Source of the DNA: Alkalihalobacterium elongatum
Lineage (GTDB): Bacteria > Bacillota > Bacilli > Bacillales > Bacillaceae_F
Assembly: GCF_019024285.1 (NCBI RefSeq)
Contig: NZ_WMKZ01000017.1
Location: 1-64,000, forward strand
Length of the DNA stretch: 64,000 nucleotides
Direction of reading: 5' to 3'
The translations under genes and the position numbers were made by a program. The notes under the pieces were generated by a model. That model saw only the letters and a program-made list of their open reading frames with translations. It was not told the origin of the DNA and searched no databases. Every line of letters begins with the position of its first letter. Position 1 is the stretch's first letter. This document shows positions 35,366-43,000 of this stretch, in pieces.

Positions 35366-36859
35366 CTAAAAACCACCTTCCTCATTCATTTGCACGATAT
35401 GGCGTTTGGCTGCTACCATCACTGTCGTTTTTCCGTAATGAAAAAACACTATATCACCATTTGGGTAATCTTTATGGCGTCCGACGCGCCCCGAAATTTG
35501 CACGAGCGCACTTTCTGTAAAAATTGCTTCCTCCGCACCGAGGACGGCGACATCAATGTTCGGAACAGTTACCCCTCGTTCTAAAATTGTCGTTGTAATG
35601 AGTATTTGCGTTTCCCCGCTTCGAAACTTGGCGACTTTTTCATGCCGGTGGTCGTCTTCGGCATGGACACTTTCACATGAAAGATTTAATTTGCTTACAA
35701 TCGGCACGAGCTGTTCTGCGACTTCAATCGTTGGGACAAATAAAAAGGCTTGTTTTTTCTGCTCGGCTCGTTCTGTTAACCAATCGGCTACATTTTGTGG
35801 GAGGCGGTGTTTGGTGATGGTTTTCTTCCAGTTACCGCACCACTGGAATTTAGGGACAGGTAATGGGTAGCCGTGATAGCGTTTTGGGACTTTGATATGT
35901 GGGTATGTTTTTAGCTCTAGTGAGGGGGTTGCGGTTAAAAATACAGTGACTCCGTCTTTTGTTTGCGCTTTGTGAACAGCAAATTGAAGGCTTTTATCAA
36001 AAGAATAAGGAAAGGCATCGACTTCATCGACAAGGATGACGTCAAAGTAATTCTGATAGCGAAGCAGTTGATGAGTCGTTGAAATAAAGAGCTGGCCGTT
36101 CTTGCCACGGTCCTCACTTCCTCCGTAAAGGGAGACGATCGAAGTGTTGGGGAATGCCGCTTTTAATCGTGGGGTTAATTCGACGACTACATCTGTGCGT
36201 GGTGCCGCAATTAAGACGCGGTTTTGCTGGGAGAGGGCTTCGGAAATGCTTTCGAACAGCATCTCTGTTTTTCCAGAGCCACATACTGCCCAAATGAGGA
36301 ATGAGGTCTTTTCTTGAATTGACTCCTGTAATTTTTGTGAAGCTGCTGCTTGTTCAGGGGATAAATCGCCGTTCCAAGCTAGCTGATGTTCGGTTGCTTG
36401 ATTTTCAGGTACAGGCCCTGTCCAGCGAAGTAGCGGTGTACATTGGGAGACTCGCCCTAACATGATGCATTTTCGACAATAGCAGCATCGTTGCAAGCAA
36501 CGGGAGCACATGAAGGAAGCGAAGCGATCGGAAGCATAGTTTCCACAGCGCCTGCAGTACGGACGACCTGAGCTAAAGTCAATTCCATGACCATACTCAA
36601 TGTAGCCATTTTGATAATGCTCGTCAATCTCTTGGATTGGAAAAGGAAGTTCGTCGAGGAGAAGCTCACGGCCAGATAAAAACGCTTGGATGGAGAATGA
36701 AAAAGAAAACTGCCGATTGAGGGGGACAGAGGGCAAGGACGGCAGATTACCGATTGAGGTCGGAGGGTGAATGATAGAGGATCGAGCGGTATTTTTTATT
36801 AACGGTTCAGGGACAAGACGCTCGCCTCCATCAACCGCTACTACAAAAGCAAAACGCAA
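35366..36859 (-). CDS. comFA: Competence ATP-dependent DNA helicase ComFA
   Basis: About 497 residues, DEAD-box-like helicase that powers uptake of single-stranded DNA. Visible: a Cys4 zinc finger (CRRC, CSRC, CYCRKC around residues 105-140), Walker A AVCGSGKTE, DEVD box (ILVDEVDAF), motif III FLTATPS and the late motif QISGRVGRH. No ATG is suitable; the TTG at 36859 has AGGTGG 8 nt upstream, and a GTG at 36871 is the alternative. Transcribed with comFC. Confidence 0.94.
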   Translation of the reverse strand: MRFAFVVAVDGGERLVPEPLIKNTARSSIIHPPTSIGNLPSLPSVPLNRQFSFSFSIQAFLSGRELLLDELPFPIQEIDEHYQNGYIEYGHGIDFSSGRPYCRRCGNYASDRFASFMCSRCLQRCCYCRKCIMLGRVSQCTPLLRWTGPVPENQATEHQLAWNGDLSPEQAAASQKLQESIQEKTSFLIWAVCGSGKTEMLFESISEALSQQNRVLIAAPRTDVVVELTPRLKAAFPNTSIVSLYGGSEDRGKNGQLFISTTHQLLRYQNYFDVILVDEVDAFPYSFDKSLQFAVHKAQTKDGVTVFLTATPSLELKTYPHIKVPKRYHGYPLPVPKFQWCGNWKKTITKHRLPQNVADWLTERAEQKKQAFLFVPTIEVAEQLVPIVSKLNLSCESVHAEDDHRHEKVAKFRSGETQILITTTILERGVTVPNIDVAVLGAEEAIFTESALVQISGRVGRHKDYPNGDIVFFHYGKTTVMVAAKRHIVQMNEEGGF

Positions 36860-36948
36860 AGAGCTCACCACCTTAATGAAATTGAGACACTTATTTACTT
36901 ACCACGTGATGTGCTGATTTCCTTTATTAAGTTTGTTGTTTTTTTATA

Positions 36949-37797
36949 AATTTCTTTCCTTTGGTTACCGAGTCCTTTGTTTTTCACTCTGCACAGGAAC
37001 CATTCGACCTCTTTAGTTACCTCTTCCTTCGTTTTTCGCTCTGATCGGGAACCATACACGCTCTTTAGTTCCCTCTTCCTTCGGTTTTCACTCTGCTCGG
37101 GAACCATTCACGCTCTTTAGTTACCTCTTCCCTCGTTTTTCACTCTGCTCGGGAACCATTCACGCTCTTTAGTTCCCTCCTCCTTCATCTCTCGCCCCAC
37201 TCGGGAACCATTCACGCTCTTTAGTTCCCTACTCCTTCATTTCACCCTCCACTCGGGAACCATACACGCTCTTTAGTTCCCTCCTCCTTCATCTCTCCCT
37301 CCAATCGGGAACCATTCAGCTCCTTTAGTTCCCTCTTCCTTCGTTTCACACTCTGCTCGGGAACCATTCACGCTCTTTAGTTACCTCTTCCTTCGGTTTT
37401 CACTCTGCTCAGGAACCATTCACGCTCTTTAGTTCCCTCTTCCTTCGGTTTTCACTCTGCTCGGGAACCATTCACGCTCTTTAGTTCCCTCTTCCCTCGT
37501 TTTTCACTCTGCTCGGGAACCATTCACACTCTTTAGTCCCCTCTTCCTTCGTTCCACGCTCTGCTCGGGAACCATTCAGCTCCTTTAGTTCCCTCCTCCT
37601 TCATCTCTCCCTCCACTCGGGATCCATTCACTCTCTTTAGTTACCTCTTCCTTCCTTTTTCACTCTACTCGGGAACCATTCACACTCTTTAGTTCCCTCT
37701 TCCTTCATCCCACCCTCCACTCGGGAACCATTCACGCTCTTTAGTTCCCTCTTCCTTCATCTCTCCCTCCACTCGGGAACCATCGGCCTCCTTCCCA
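36949..37797. repeat. Tandem array of about 16 units of 52 bp
   Basis: A non-coding array upstream of comFA. Each unit has CGGGAACCATTCACG, CTCTTTAGTTCCC and a pyrimidine-rich spacer. GGGAAC and GTTCCC form short inverted arms about 15 nt apart, so each unit can fold. Spacers are of two types (TTCGTTTTTCACTCTGCT and TTCATCTCTCCCTCCACT) that alternate in blocks, pointing to unequal crossing-over. The plus strand is strongly C+T rich. Small ORFs across it (for example 36895-37107) merely read the repeat. Confidence 0.9.
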
Positions 37798-37819
37798 CCC
37801 TTCTCCCCGAGAGCAAAAT

Positions 37820-37856
37820 AAAAAAACTCCCGCACAATCATCATGCGGAAGTTTTA
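37820..37856 (-). terminator. Terminator of the 42-codon gene
   Basis: AACTTCCGCA/TGCGGGAGTT-type stem (one mismatch) with a long T-run on the minus strand, 8 bp past the stop. It also stands between this gene and the array. Confidence 0.85.
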
Positions 37857-37863
37857 TCGTTCA

Positions 37864-37992
37864 TTATAAGGCGCCTCCTAGTAGTGCTACTAGAGCTCCG
37901 ACTAACACGGCAACTACTGGAATGACAACGAAATTCACCATTAGTTGATTTCGTTTTCTTTTTCGTTGAATTTCTTCAGGCGTTGTGTACAC
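37864..37992 (-). CDS. 42-residue single-pass membrane miniprotein
   Basis: Begins with GTG, preceded by AAAGGAGG at an ideal 8 nt. Translation starts MYTTPEEIQRKRKRNQLMV and continues with an unbroken hydrophobic stretch (NFVVIPVVAVLVGALVALLG, residues 20-39). A basic N-terminus then one helix predicts a cytoplasmic N-terminus. It has its own terminator and a SigD-like promoter about 150 bp upstream, so it looks like a real short transcription unit. I do not recognise a family. A role in motility or surface physiology would be guesswork. Confidence 0.75.
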   Translation of the reverse strand: MYTTPEEIQRKRKRNQLMVNFVVIPVVAVLVGALVALLGGAL

Positions 37993-38146
37993 GTCCCATA
38001 CCTCCTTTTATCGCAATTACATCATACGGAGGACGATCAGTTCGGTAACTGGCTGGCATATTGAAAAGAACTCCTTCAATGAAGCCCCTCTAGTTTTGCG
38101 TCATCATCTTTCAATGATTTTGCCCTTTTCGTATGATACATTCTAT

Positions 38147-38174
38147 ATATCGACAGTATACGACAAAAGGTTTA
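38147..38174 (-). promoter_or_regulatory. SigD-like promoter upstream of the 42-codon gene
   Basis: On the minus strand TAAA (38171-38174), 16 nt, then GTCGATAT (38147-38154), the same -10 as hag. The spacer is one longer than usual and the leader about 150 nt, so this is tentative. Confidence 0.5.
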
Positions 38175-38241
38175 GGACTTGTAGTGACAAATTTAAAAAC
38201 AGCCCAATTTTATTTAAATTTATGAACATTTCATGTGTATT

Positions 38242-39090
38242 TTATCCTACATACCAGCTAATCCCAAGACTACCTTCGCCTAAATGTGACCCAATTACAG
38301 GACCAAAGTAGCTAATCCCTACTTCTGCATTTGGGTATTTTGCTTTTAACTCTTCAACGATGTTCTCGGCATCACTTTGACGGTTTGAGTGTATGACCGT
38401 AATTTGCGCTGCGCTTTCTCCAGCCACTCCCGCATCCAACAGACTGTAAATCCGCGAGAGCGCTTTTTTCTCAGTGCGAACTTTTTCAAATGGCTGAATT
38501 TTTCCATCGATAAAATGAAGAACTGGCTTGATCTTTAACAGACTTCCAACAAATAACTGTGCGGCATTTAAGCGACCACCGCGGTGAAGATGATTTAAAT
38601 CGTCGACCATGAAATACGCATGCACTTTATCTCTCATGATTTCAAGGTGAGCAATGATTTCTTCTAGATTTTCCCCAGCGTTTGCGAGCTTAACCGCTTC
38701 AAGGACAAAATAGCCTTGCGGTGAACAACTGATTTTCGAATCGAAGCCTTTCACTGTAAAATCTTCTACCATTTCCGCAGCACTCATCGCCGACTGGAAC
38801 GTTCCACTAATATCACTCGATAACGTAATACAAATCGCCGCCTCATAGCCATCACGCTTAAGCTGTTCAAATAACTCAACAAACAGGCCAATCGCTGGCT
38901 GTGAAGTCGTCGGCAGCTTTTCTGTTGTTTTCATTCGGTTATAAAATTCGCTCGCCGTAATATCTATTTCTTCTTGGATTGCTTCATCCCCAAAAACAAC
39001 GTTTAAGGGCACCATTTTAATATTCTTTTCTTGACGTAAGCTTTCTGATAAATACGCTGTACTGTCTGTGACAATAGCAATTTTACTCAA
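38242..39090 (-). CDS. degV: DegV family fatty-acid-binding protein
   Basis: A 282-residue cytoplasmic protein that binds a fatty acid (FakB-like). Family start KIAIVTDSTAYLSESL, the SDIS-type site ITLSSDISGTFQSA, and HRGGRLNAAQLFVG are clear. It supplies exogenous fatty acids to the fatty-acid kinase FakA in related systems. The start is a TTG (39090) with GAGGT 8 nt upstream. It lies next to degU, as in B. subtilis. Confidence 0.93.
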   Translation of the reverse strand: MSKIAIVTDSTAYLSESLRQEKNIKMVPLNVVFGDEAIQEEIDITASEFYNRMKTTEKLPTTSQPAIGLFVELFEQLKRDGYEAAICITLSSDISGTFQSAMSAAEMVEDFTVKGFDSKISCSPQGYFVLEAVKLANAGENLEEIIAHLEIMRDKVHAYFMVDDLNHLHRGGRLNAAQLFVGSLLKIKPVLHFIDGKIQPFEKVRTEKKALSRIYSLLDAGVAGESAAQITVIHSNRQSDAENIVEELKAKYPNAEVGISYFGPVIGSHLGEGSLGISWYVG

Positions 39091-39118
39091 CGAAATGACC
39101 TCACTTTTATGTATGGTA

Positions 39119-39147
39119 TGTATATATTACGTCATCTGAATTTTCAA
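39119..39147 (-). promoter_or_regulatory. SigA promoter of degV
   Basis: On the minus strand TTGAAA (39142-39147) and TATACA (39119-39124), 17 bp apart, about 30 bp upstream of degV. The remaining degV/degU gap shows no gene. Confidence 0.65.
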
Positions 39148-39371
39148 CAAACGATGATGTCTCTTCTGTTTCGACAAACTTGATCAATATCCCTGCTATA
39201 AAATAGGAGGGATAGGTATAGTCACCAACTATCATTACTTAGAAAATAACATCCTCTTCTGGCCAACTTAATATACCTTTCGAGTATTAAATTACTGACT
39301 CTATACCTTAACATCGAATTATAAAAGAACTGACGCTTCTCACCTAACAACAAGCTTATCTCGTTCAAAAC

Positions 39372-39412
39372 ATAAAAAAAGGCATCTTTGCGCACAGCAA
39401 AGCTACCCTTTA
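39372..39412 (-). terminator. Terminator of degU
   Basis: AAGGGTAGCTTTGC / GCAAAGATGCCTT-type stem with a T-run of seven on the minus strand, 12 bp past the degU stop. Confidence 0.85.
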
Positions 39413-39424
39413 TGATCCTAATTA

Positions 39425-40132
39425 TTAGCGCACCATAACCCAACCGTTTTTAATGGATTCAACAACGGCTTGTGTTCTATCATTTACATTCATTTTTTGT
39501 AAGATGTTACTTACGTGGTTTTTAACCGTTTTTTCACTAATATAAAGTGCTTCACCGATCATTCGGTTACTGTACCCATCTGTCATTAGTTGAAGGACTT
39601 CGCACTCACGACGCGTTAGAATGTGAAGCGGCTTGCGGTACTCAACTTCACGGTAGCCAATTTCAGAAGATTCCGCTTCATCTTCATTTGCTAGACGGCG
39701 ATAGTCTTTAATTAAGTTATGTGTTACTTTCGGGTGAATGTATGCCCCACCTTCACCAACAACTCGTACAGCTTGAATTAGTGCATCGGCATCCATTTCT
39801 TTTAATAGATAGCCTGCAGCACCCGTTTTCAAGACATGAGTAACATAGGACTCATCATCATGAATAGATAGGATTAATACTTTTACGTCTGGGTACTTTT
39901 GAATTAATTCACGAGTTGCCTCCATACCATTAACCTTAGGCATGTTAATATCCATTAAGATAACATCTGGCTGGTGCTCCTCTACTAGAGCTAATGCCTG
40001 TTCCCCGTCTTCACCTTCTGCGACAACATCAAAGTTGTCCTCCATTGCTAAAATACGTTTTACACCTTCACGGAAAAGCTGGTGATCATCGATGATCACG
40101 ATTTTAATATTACGATCTTTATTCATATACAT
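39425..40132 (-). CDS. degU: Two-component response regulator DegU
   Basis: NarL-type regulator of exoenzymes, competence, motility and biofilm. Receiver domain (about residues 5-120; [17 protein letters not shown], phospho-acceptor in VILMDINMP, and LSIHDDES) plus a LuxR-type HTH ([40 protein letters not shown]). The 235 residues match B. subtilis DegU nearly throughout. The ATG at 40132 is favoured by AGGTG 7 nt upstream over the GTG nine bases earlier. It follows degS. Confidence 0.97.
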   Translation of the reverse strand: MYMNKDRNIKIVIIDDHQLFREGVKRILAMEDNFDVVAEGEDGEQALALVEEHQPDVILMDINMPKVNGMEATRELIQKYPDVKVLILSIHDDESYVTHVLKTGAAGYLLKEMDADALIQAVRVVGEGGAYIHPKVTHNLIKDYRRLANEDEAESSEIGYREVEYRKPLHILTRRECEVLQLMTDGYSNRMIGEALYISEKTVKNHVSNILQKMNVNDRTQAVVESIKNGWVMVR

Positions 40133-40209
40133 AGGTTTCACCTCTCATAAACGTTAACTGCTTCTATTACGACTTTGTCATTACATTCACCGGAAAAATT
40201 AAAAAAGCT

Positions 40210-41337
40210 TTAAATAGGTACTTCGATTAGAATAGCTGTACCTACATTAATTTTTGACTGAATGGTCATTGCGCCTTTTAGCATATTGACCCGCTCTTTC
40301 ATTCCAAGCAAGCCAAAGGACCCTTCTTTTTTTACAGATTGGTCAAAGCCTTTTCCATCGTCCTTAACTATTATTATAACCTTGTTTAGCTTAATTTCAA
40401 TTTTTACTTGGACCTCTTTTGGTTCTGCATGCTTATAGGCATTTTGAACTGCTTCTTGAACTAAGCGAAATAAGGCAACTTCAAGCCTCGGCTGTAAACG
40501 ACGTTCTTTTCCAATATTACTAAACCTAATGGCTATTCCTGTACGTTCTTCAAACGTTTTTAGGTATTTAGAAAGAGTAGGTATTAATCCTAAATCGTCG
40601 AGTGCCATAGGTCTCAAATCATAAATAATTCTCCGGACCTCTGATAGGGAGGATTTCACCATTTGCCGTAAATCTCGTATCTCAACTAAAGCAGCGTCGA
40701 TTCCTTTATCTTGGTATGTGCGTTCAATTAATTCGGAGCGAAGCATGACATTGGCTAGCATTTGGGCTGGTCCATCATGAATTTCTCGAGAAAGTCTGCG
40801 ACGCTCTTCCTCTTGAGCTTCAATGATCTTCAATCCAAACTCTTGCTTCTCTTTTGCTTCTTCTAATTGTTCGCCTAATTGTTGAATGTCACTGGATAAA
40901 AAGTTATAAACGACTGACATTTGGCCTACTAATCGTTCAGCTCGCTCTACGGTCTCTCTTAGGGAAACCAAGCGGCGCTCGATCGAGTCTCGCCTTTCTC
41001 GTAAACGCATTTCCTCTTGTTGTAAAACGGCTAACTTCACTTGAAATTCATTGGCCGTTTCATAGGCTGCTTTTACTTCTTCTTTACTATATTTATTAAA
41101 ATTCTTACTCACTTCAGCAAGACGATTTCTCGAAAAACGTGCATGTAGCTGCGTTCGGTCATTCTGTTCAATGACTTGGGCAACTTTTATACGGATTTCT
41201 CTTAATTCTTCATTTAAGATTGAAAACTCTTTTCGAGATTGTTCACCAATTCGAAAGACTTGTTCACGACTCTCGTCGACCGTCTCAATCGTTTTCTTAA
41301 TTATGACCTCTAATTCTGTTTGTGCCAATGCGCCCAC
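40210..41337 (-). CDS. degS: Sensor histidine kinase DegS
   Basis: Cytoplasmic kinase for DegU. The N-terminal sensor coiled coil (about residues 20-170) is followed by the HisKA_3 motif REIHDGPAQMLANVMLRSEL (phosphorylated His about residue 188) and an ATPase domain (VVKDDGKGFDQ-like IIVKDDGKGF, SFGLLGMKERV). No ATG fits: aligning with B. subtilis DegS (TVDESREQVFRIGEQSR) puts the start near the GTG at 41337 or the TTG at 41328. The 34 residues before that in the open frame look non-genuine. Confidence 0.95.
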   Translation of the reverse strand: MGALAQTELEVIIKKTIETVDESREQVFRIGEQSRKEFSILNEELREIRIKVAQVIEQNDRTQLHARFSRNRLAEVSKNFNKYSKEEVKAAYETANEFQVKLAVLQQEEMRLRERRDSIERRLVSLRETVERAERLVGQMSVVYNFLSSDIQQLGEQLEEAKEKQEFGLKIIEAQEEERRRLSREIHDGPAQMLANVMLRSELIERTYQDKGIDAALVEIRDLRQMVKSSLSEVRRIIYDLRPMALDDLGLIPTLSKYLKTFEERTGIAIRFSNIGKERRLQPRLEVALFRLVQEAVQNAYKHAEPKEVQVKIEIKLNKVIIIVKDDGKGFDQSVKKEGSFGLLGMKERVNMLKGAMTIQSKINVGTAILIEVPI

Positions 41338-41630
41338 CAACCTTAAATTATCTAACAACAGTAATTTGAGAGTAATTAGTCTTTCATATATTATGACACG
41401 GATTAGTTCTTCATTATATATGATCATTTTACCATAACTCACCTAAAGGTTAGGGACAAAATTAGCTTACCATTCTAATATTACAGTACTGTTTCGACGA
41501 TGTGTAAAACTGTGGTATGATTTTTAGACAATATATACCATACATTAGGCTGCAGGTGTGAAAATACATAATACTTTGCGGAAAAATCAATAGCCAACTT
41601 AAACATAATGAATATAAAGGTGGGGTTCCA

Positions 41631-42266
41631 TTGTTACTATCCTATTTGACTGTCAAAGGTTATGGGGAACACGAGATCAATATTCAACGTTCCCGATTTA
41701 TTACTTACATTGATCGAGCAACAACAGAAGAGGAAGCTCTTCAATTTATAGATAAAATAAAGAAAAAACATTGGGACGCAACCCATAACTGCTCGGCTTA
41801 TCTCATTGGCGAAAACGATGAAATTCAAAAAGCAAACGATGATGGCGAACCAAGTGGGACTGCTGGTGTTCCTATGCTTGAAGTGCTTAAAAAACGCGGT
41901 TCAAAGGATACTGTAGTCGTTATTACTCGCTACTTTGGTGGGATTAAACTCGGCGCAGGAGGCTTAATTCGGGCCTACGGAAGTGCCACGAGCGAAGGTC
42001 TAAACGCTGTTGGCATTGTGGAACGTAAATTAATGCAAGTCATTCATACGACCATCGATTATCATTGGCTCGGAAAAGTCGAAAATGAACTTCGTCAATC
42101 CCCCTACATTTTAAAAGAGATTAATTACCTTGAACAAGTTGAAGTGCAAGCCTATGTTGAAAAACAACAGACCGACTCATTTATTGATTGGATGACCAAC
42201 TTAACGAGCGGCCAAGCCTCTATTTCAACAGGAGACGTAGAATACCTTGAACAAGACCGTGACTAA
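41631..42266 (+). CDS. yvyE: YigZ/IMPACT family protein YvyE
   Basis: A 211-residue UPF0029 family protein. N-terminal IMPACT domain (HWDATHNCSAYLIG, GEPSGTAGVPMLEVL, VVITRYFGGIKLGAGGLIRA) and a C-terminal ferredoxin-like DUF1949 domain (about 140-205). Possibly a translation-associated factor. The start is TTG with AAGGTGGGG 5 nt upstream. It diverges from degS. Confidence 0.95.
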   Translation: MLLSYLTVKGYGEHEINIQRSRFITYIDRATTEEEALQFIDKIKKKHWDATHNCSAYLIGENDEIQKANDDGEPSGTAGVPMLEVLKKRGSKDTVVVITRYFGGIKLGAGGLIRAYGSATSEGLNAVGIVERKLMQVIHTTIDYHWLGKVENELRQSPYILKEINYLEQVEVQAYVEKQQTDSFIDWMTNLTSGQASISTGDVEYLEQDRD

Positions 42267-42425
42267 AGTCGTTATTGTTCGACAATAACTTTACGGAATT
42301 TGTCTCATGCGATAAGATAACTTTAATACTAAATTATTCCTTCATAACTACTATTAACCACTTTTAACCATACCTTCATCAGACTTTAGTCTTGCATATA
42401 GACGAGTTGTCTGATTACACAAAAG

Positions 42426-42489
42426 TTCACAGCGCAGGCAAGCACTTCTTTTCTTATACCATGAAGGCATTTCTCCCTGCCTGTGAATT
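42426..42489 (+). other. Inverted repeat upstream of the 37-codon gene
   Basis: TTCACAGCGCAGGCA (42426-42440) and TGCCTGTGAA (about 42479-42488) can pair with a 2-nt bulge. It lies about 35 bp before the small gene, so it may be a structured leader. The rest of 42267-42524 shows no gene. Confidence 0.4.
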
Positions 42490-42524
42490 GCACATAACTC
42501 CAGTTTTGAAAGGAGGTCTATGGA

Positions 42525-42638
42525 ATGAAAGATGTGAAATGGGGATCCCCTGTCAGTATTGCTTGCCTGGGAATTTTTCTCGGTGGATTAGGTATTTTTC
42601 TCGACACGATTTGGAAGTATTTTCTTAGTTTTGGATAA
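42525..42638 (+). CDS. 37-residue small membrane protein
   Basis: ATG with AAAGGAGG 8 nt upstream. It encodes MKDVKWGSPVSIACLGIFLG then GLGIFLDTIWKYFLSFG. Residues 9-26 are hydrophobic and rich in Gly, and an aromatic/basic end (WKYF) follows. It lies alone between yvyE and the amidase. No homologue is recognised. The near-perfect RBS and clean stop favour a true gene. Confidence 0.65.
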   Translation: MKDVKWGSPVSIACLGIFLGGLGIFLDTIWKYFLSFG

Positions 42639-42917
42639 TGATAGATACATATTTGAAAGCGGAAGGATGCGCTGTTCGATCAGCAGTCTGTAATAGGACC
42701 CAGAGGTCGCTATTTTAACACTGATGATGCATCTACGGTGACATAAACAATTGGCTTGCCAACACATAGCTCCTAACCTTCACTTCACTTGCACTAACTA
42801 AGGCTAAACAACCTCGTACAGATAGCGCTCCAGCTATAACATAACTATGGCACTGGTTAGCAAGCGGGTTAGCAGAGATAACATCTAAACTAAAAAAATA
42901 AAAAAAGACACCCCACA
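42639..42917. other. Gap between the 37-codon gene and the amidase operator
   Basis: A 61-codon minus-strand ORF (42733-42918) begins in a T-rich tract without an RBS, so I do not call it. Nothing else is supported. Confidence 0.4.
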
Positions 42918-42937
42918 TTGTTCAATATATTGAACAA
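42918..42937. promoter_or_regulatory. Perfect 20-bp palindrome upstream of the amidase
   Basis: TTGTTCAATATATTGAACAA is its own reverse complement, 64 bp before the amidase ATG. A second palindromic stretch (TTAAAAATTTTTAA, about 42951-42964) follows. The symmetry suits a dimeric repressor operator. Which regulator binds is unknown. Confidence 0.5.
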
Positions 42938-43000
42938 AACTATCAATCTTTTAAAAATTTTTAAGAGTCTCTAAAAAATTTTAATAGGAGAGAAACATCT

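Noticed and set aside
36895-37107. 70-codon ORF on the minus strand
   Set aside because: It reads through the tandem repeat and has no RBS; the 52-bp period shifts the frame each unit.
36949-37797. CRISPR-like array
   Set aside because: The whole 52-bp unit is repeated, spacers included, in two recurring classes. No unique spacers and no cas genes are present.
39222-39443. 73-codon ORF overlapping the end of degU
   Set aside because: It crosses the degU terminator and stop in another frame and has no RBS.
42733-42918. 61-codon minus-strand ORF
   Set aside because: No RBS, it begins in a T-rich tract and has no recognisable family.
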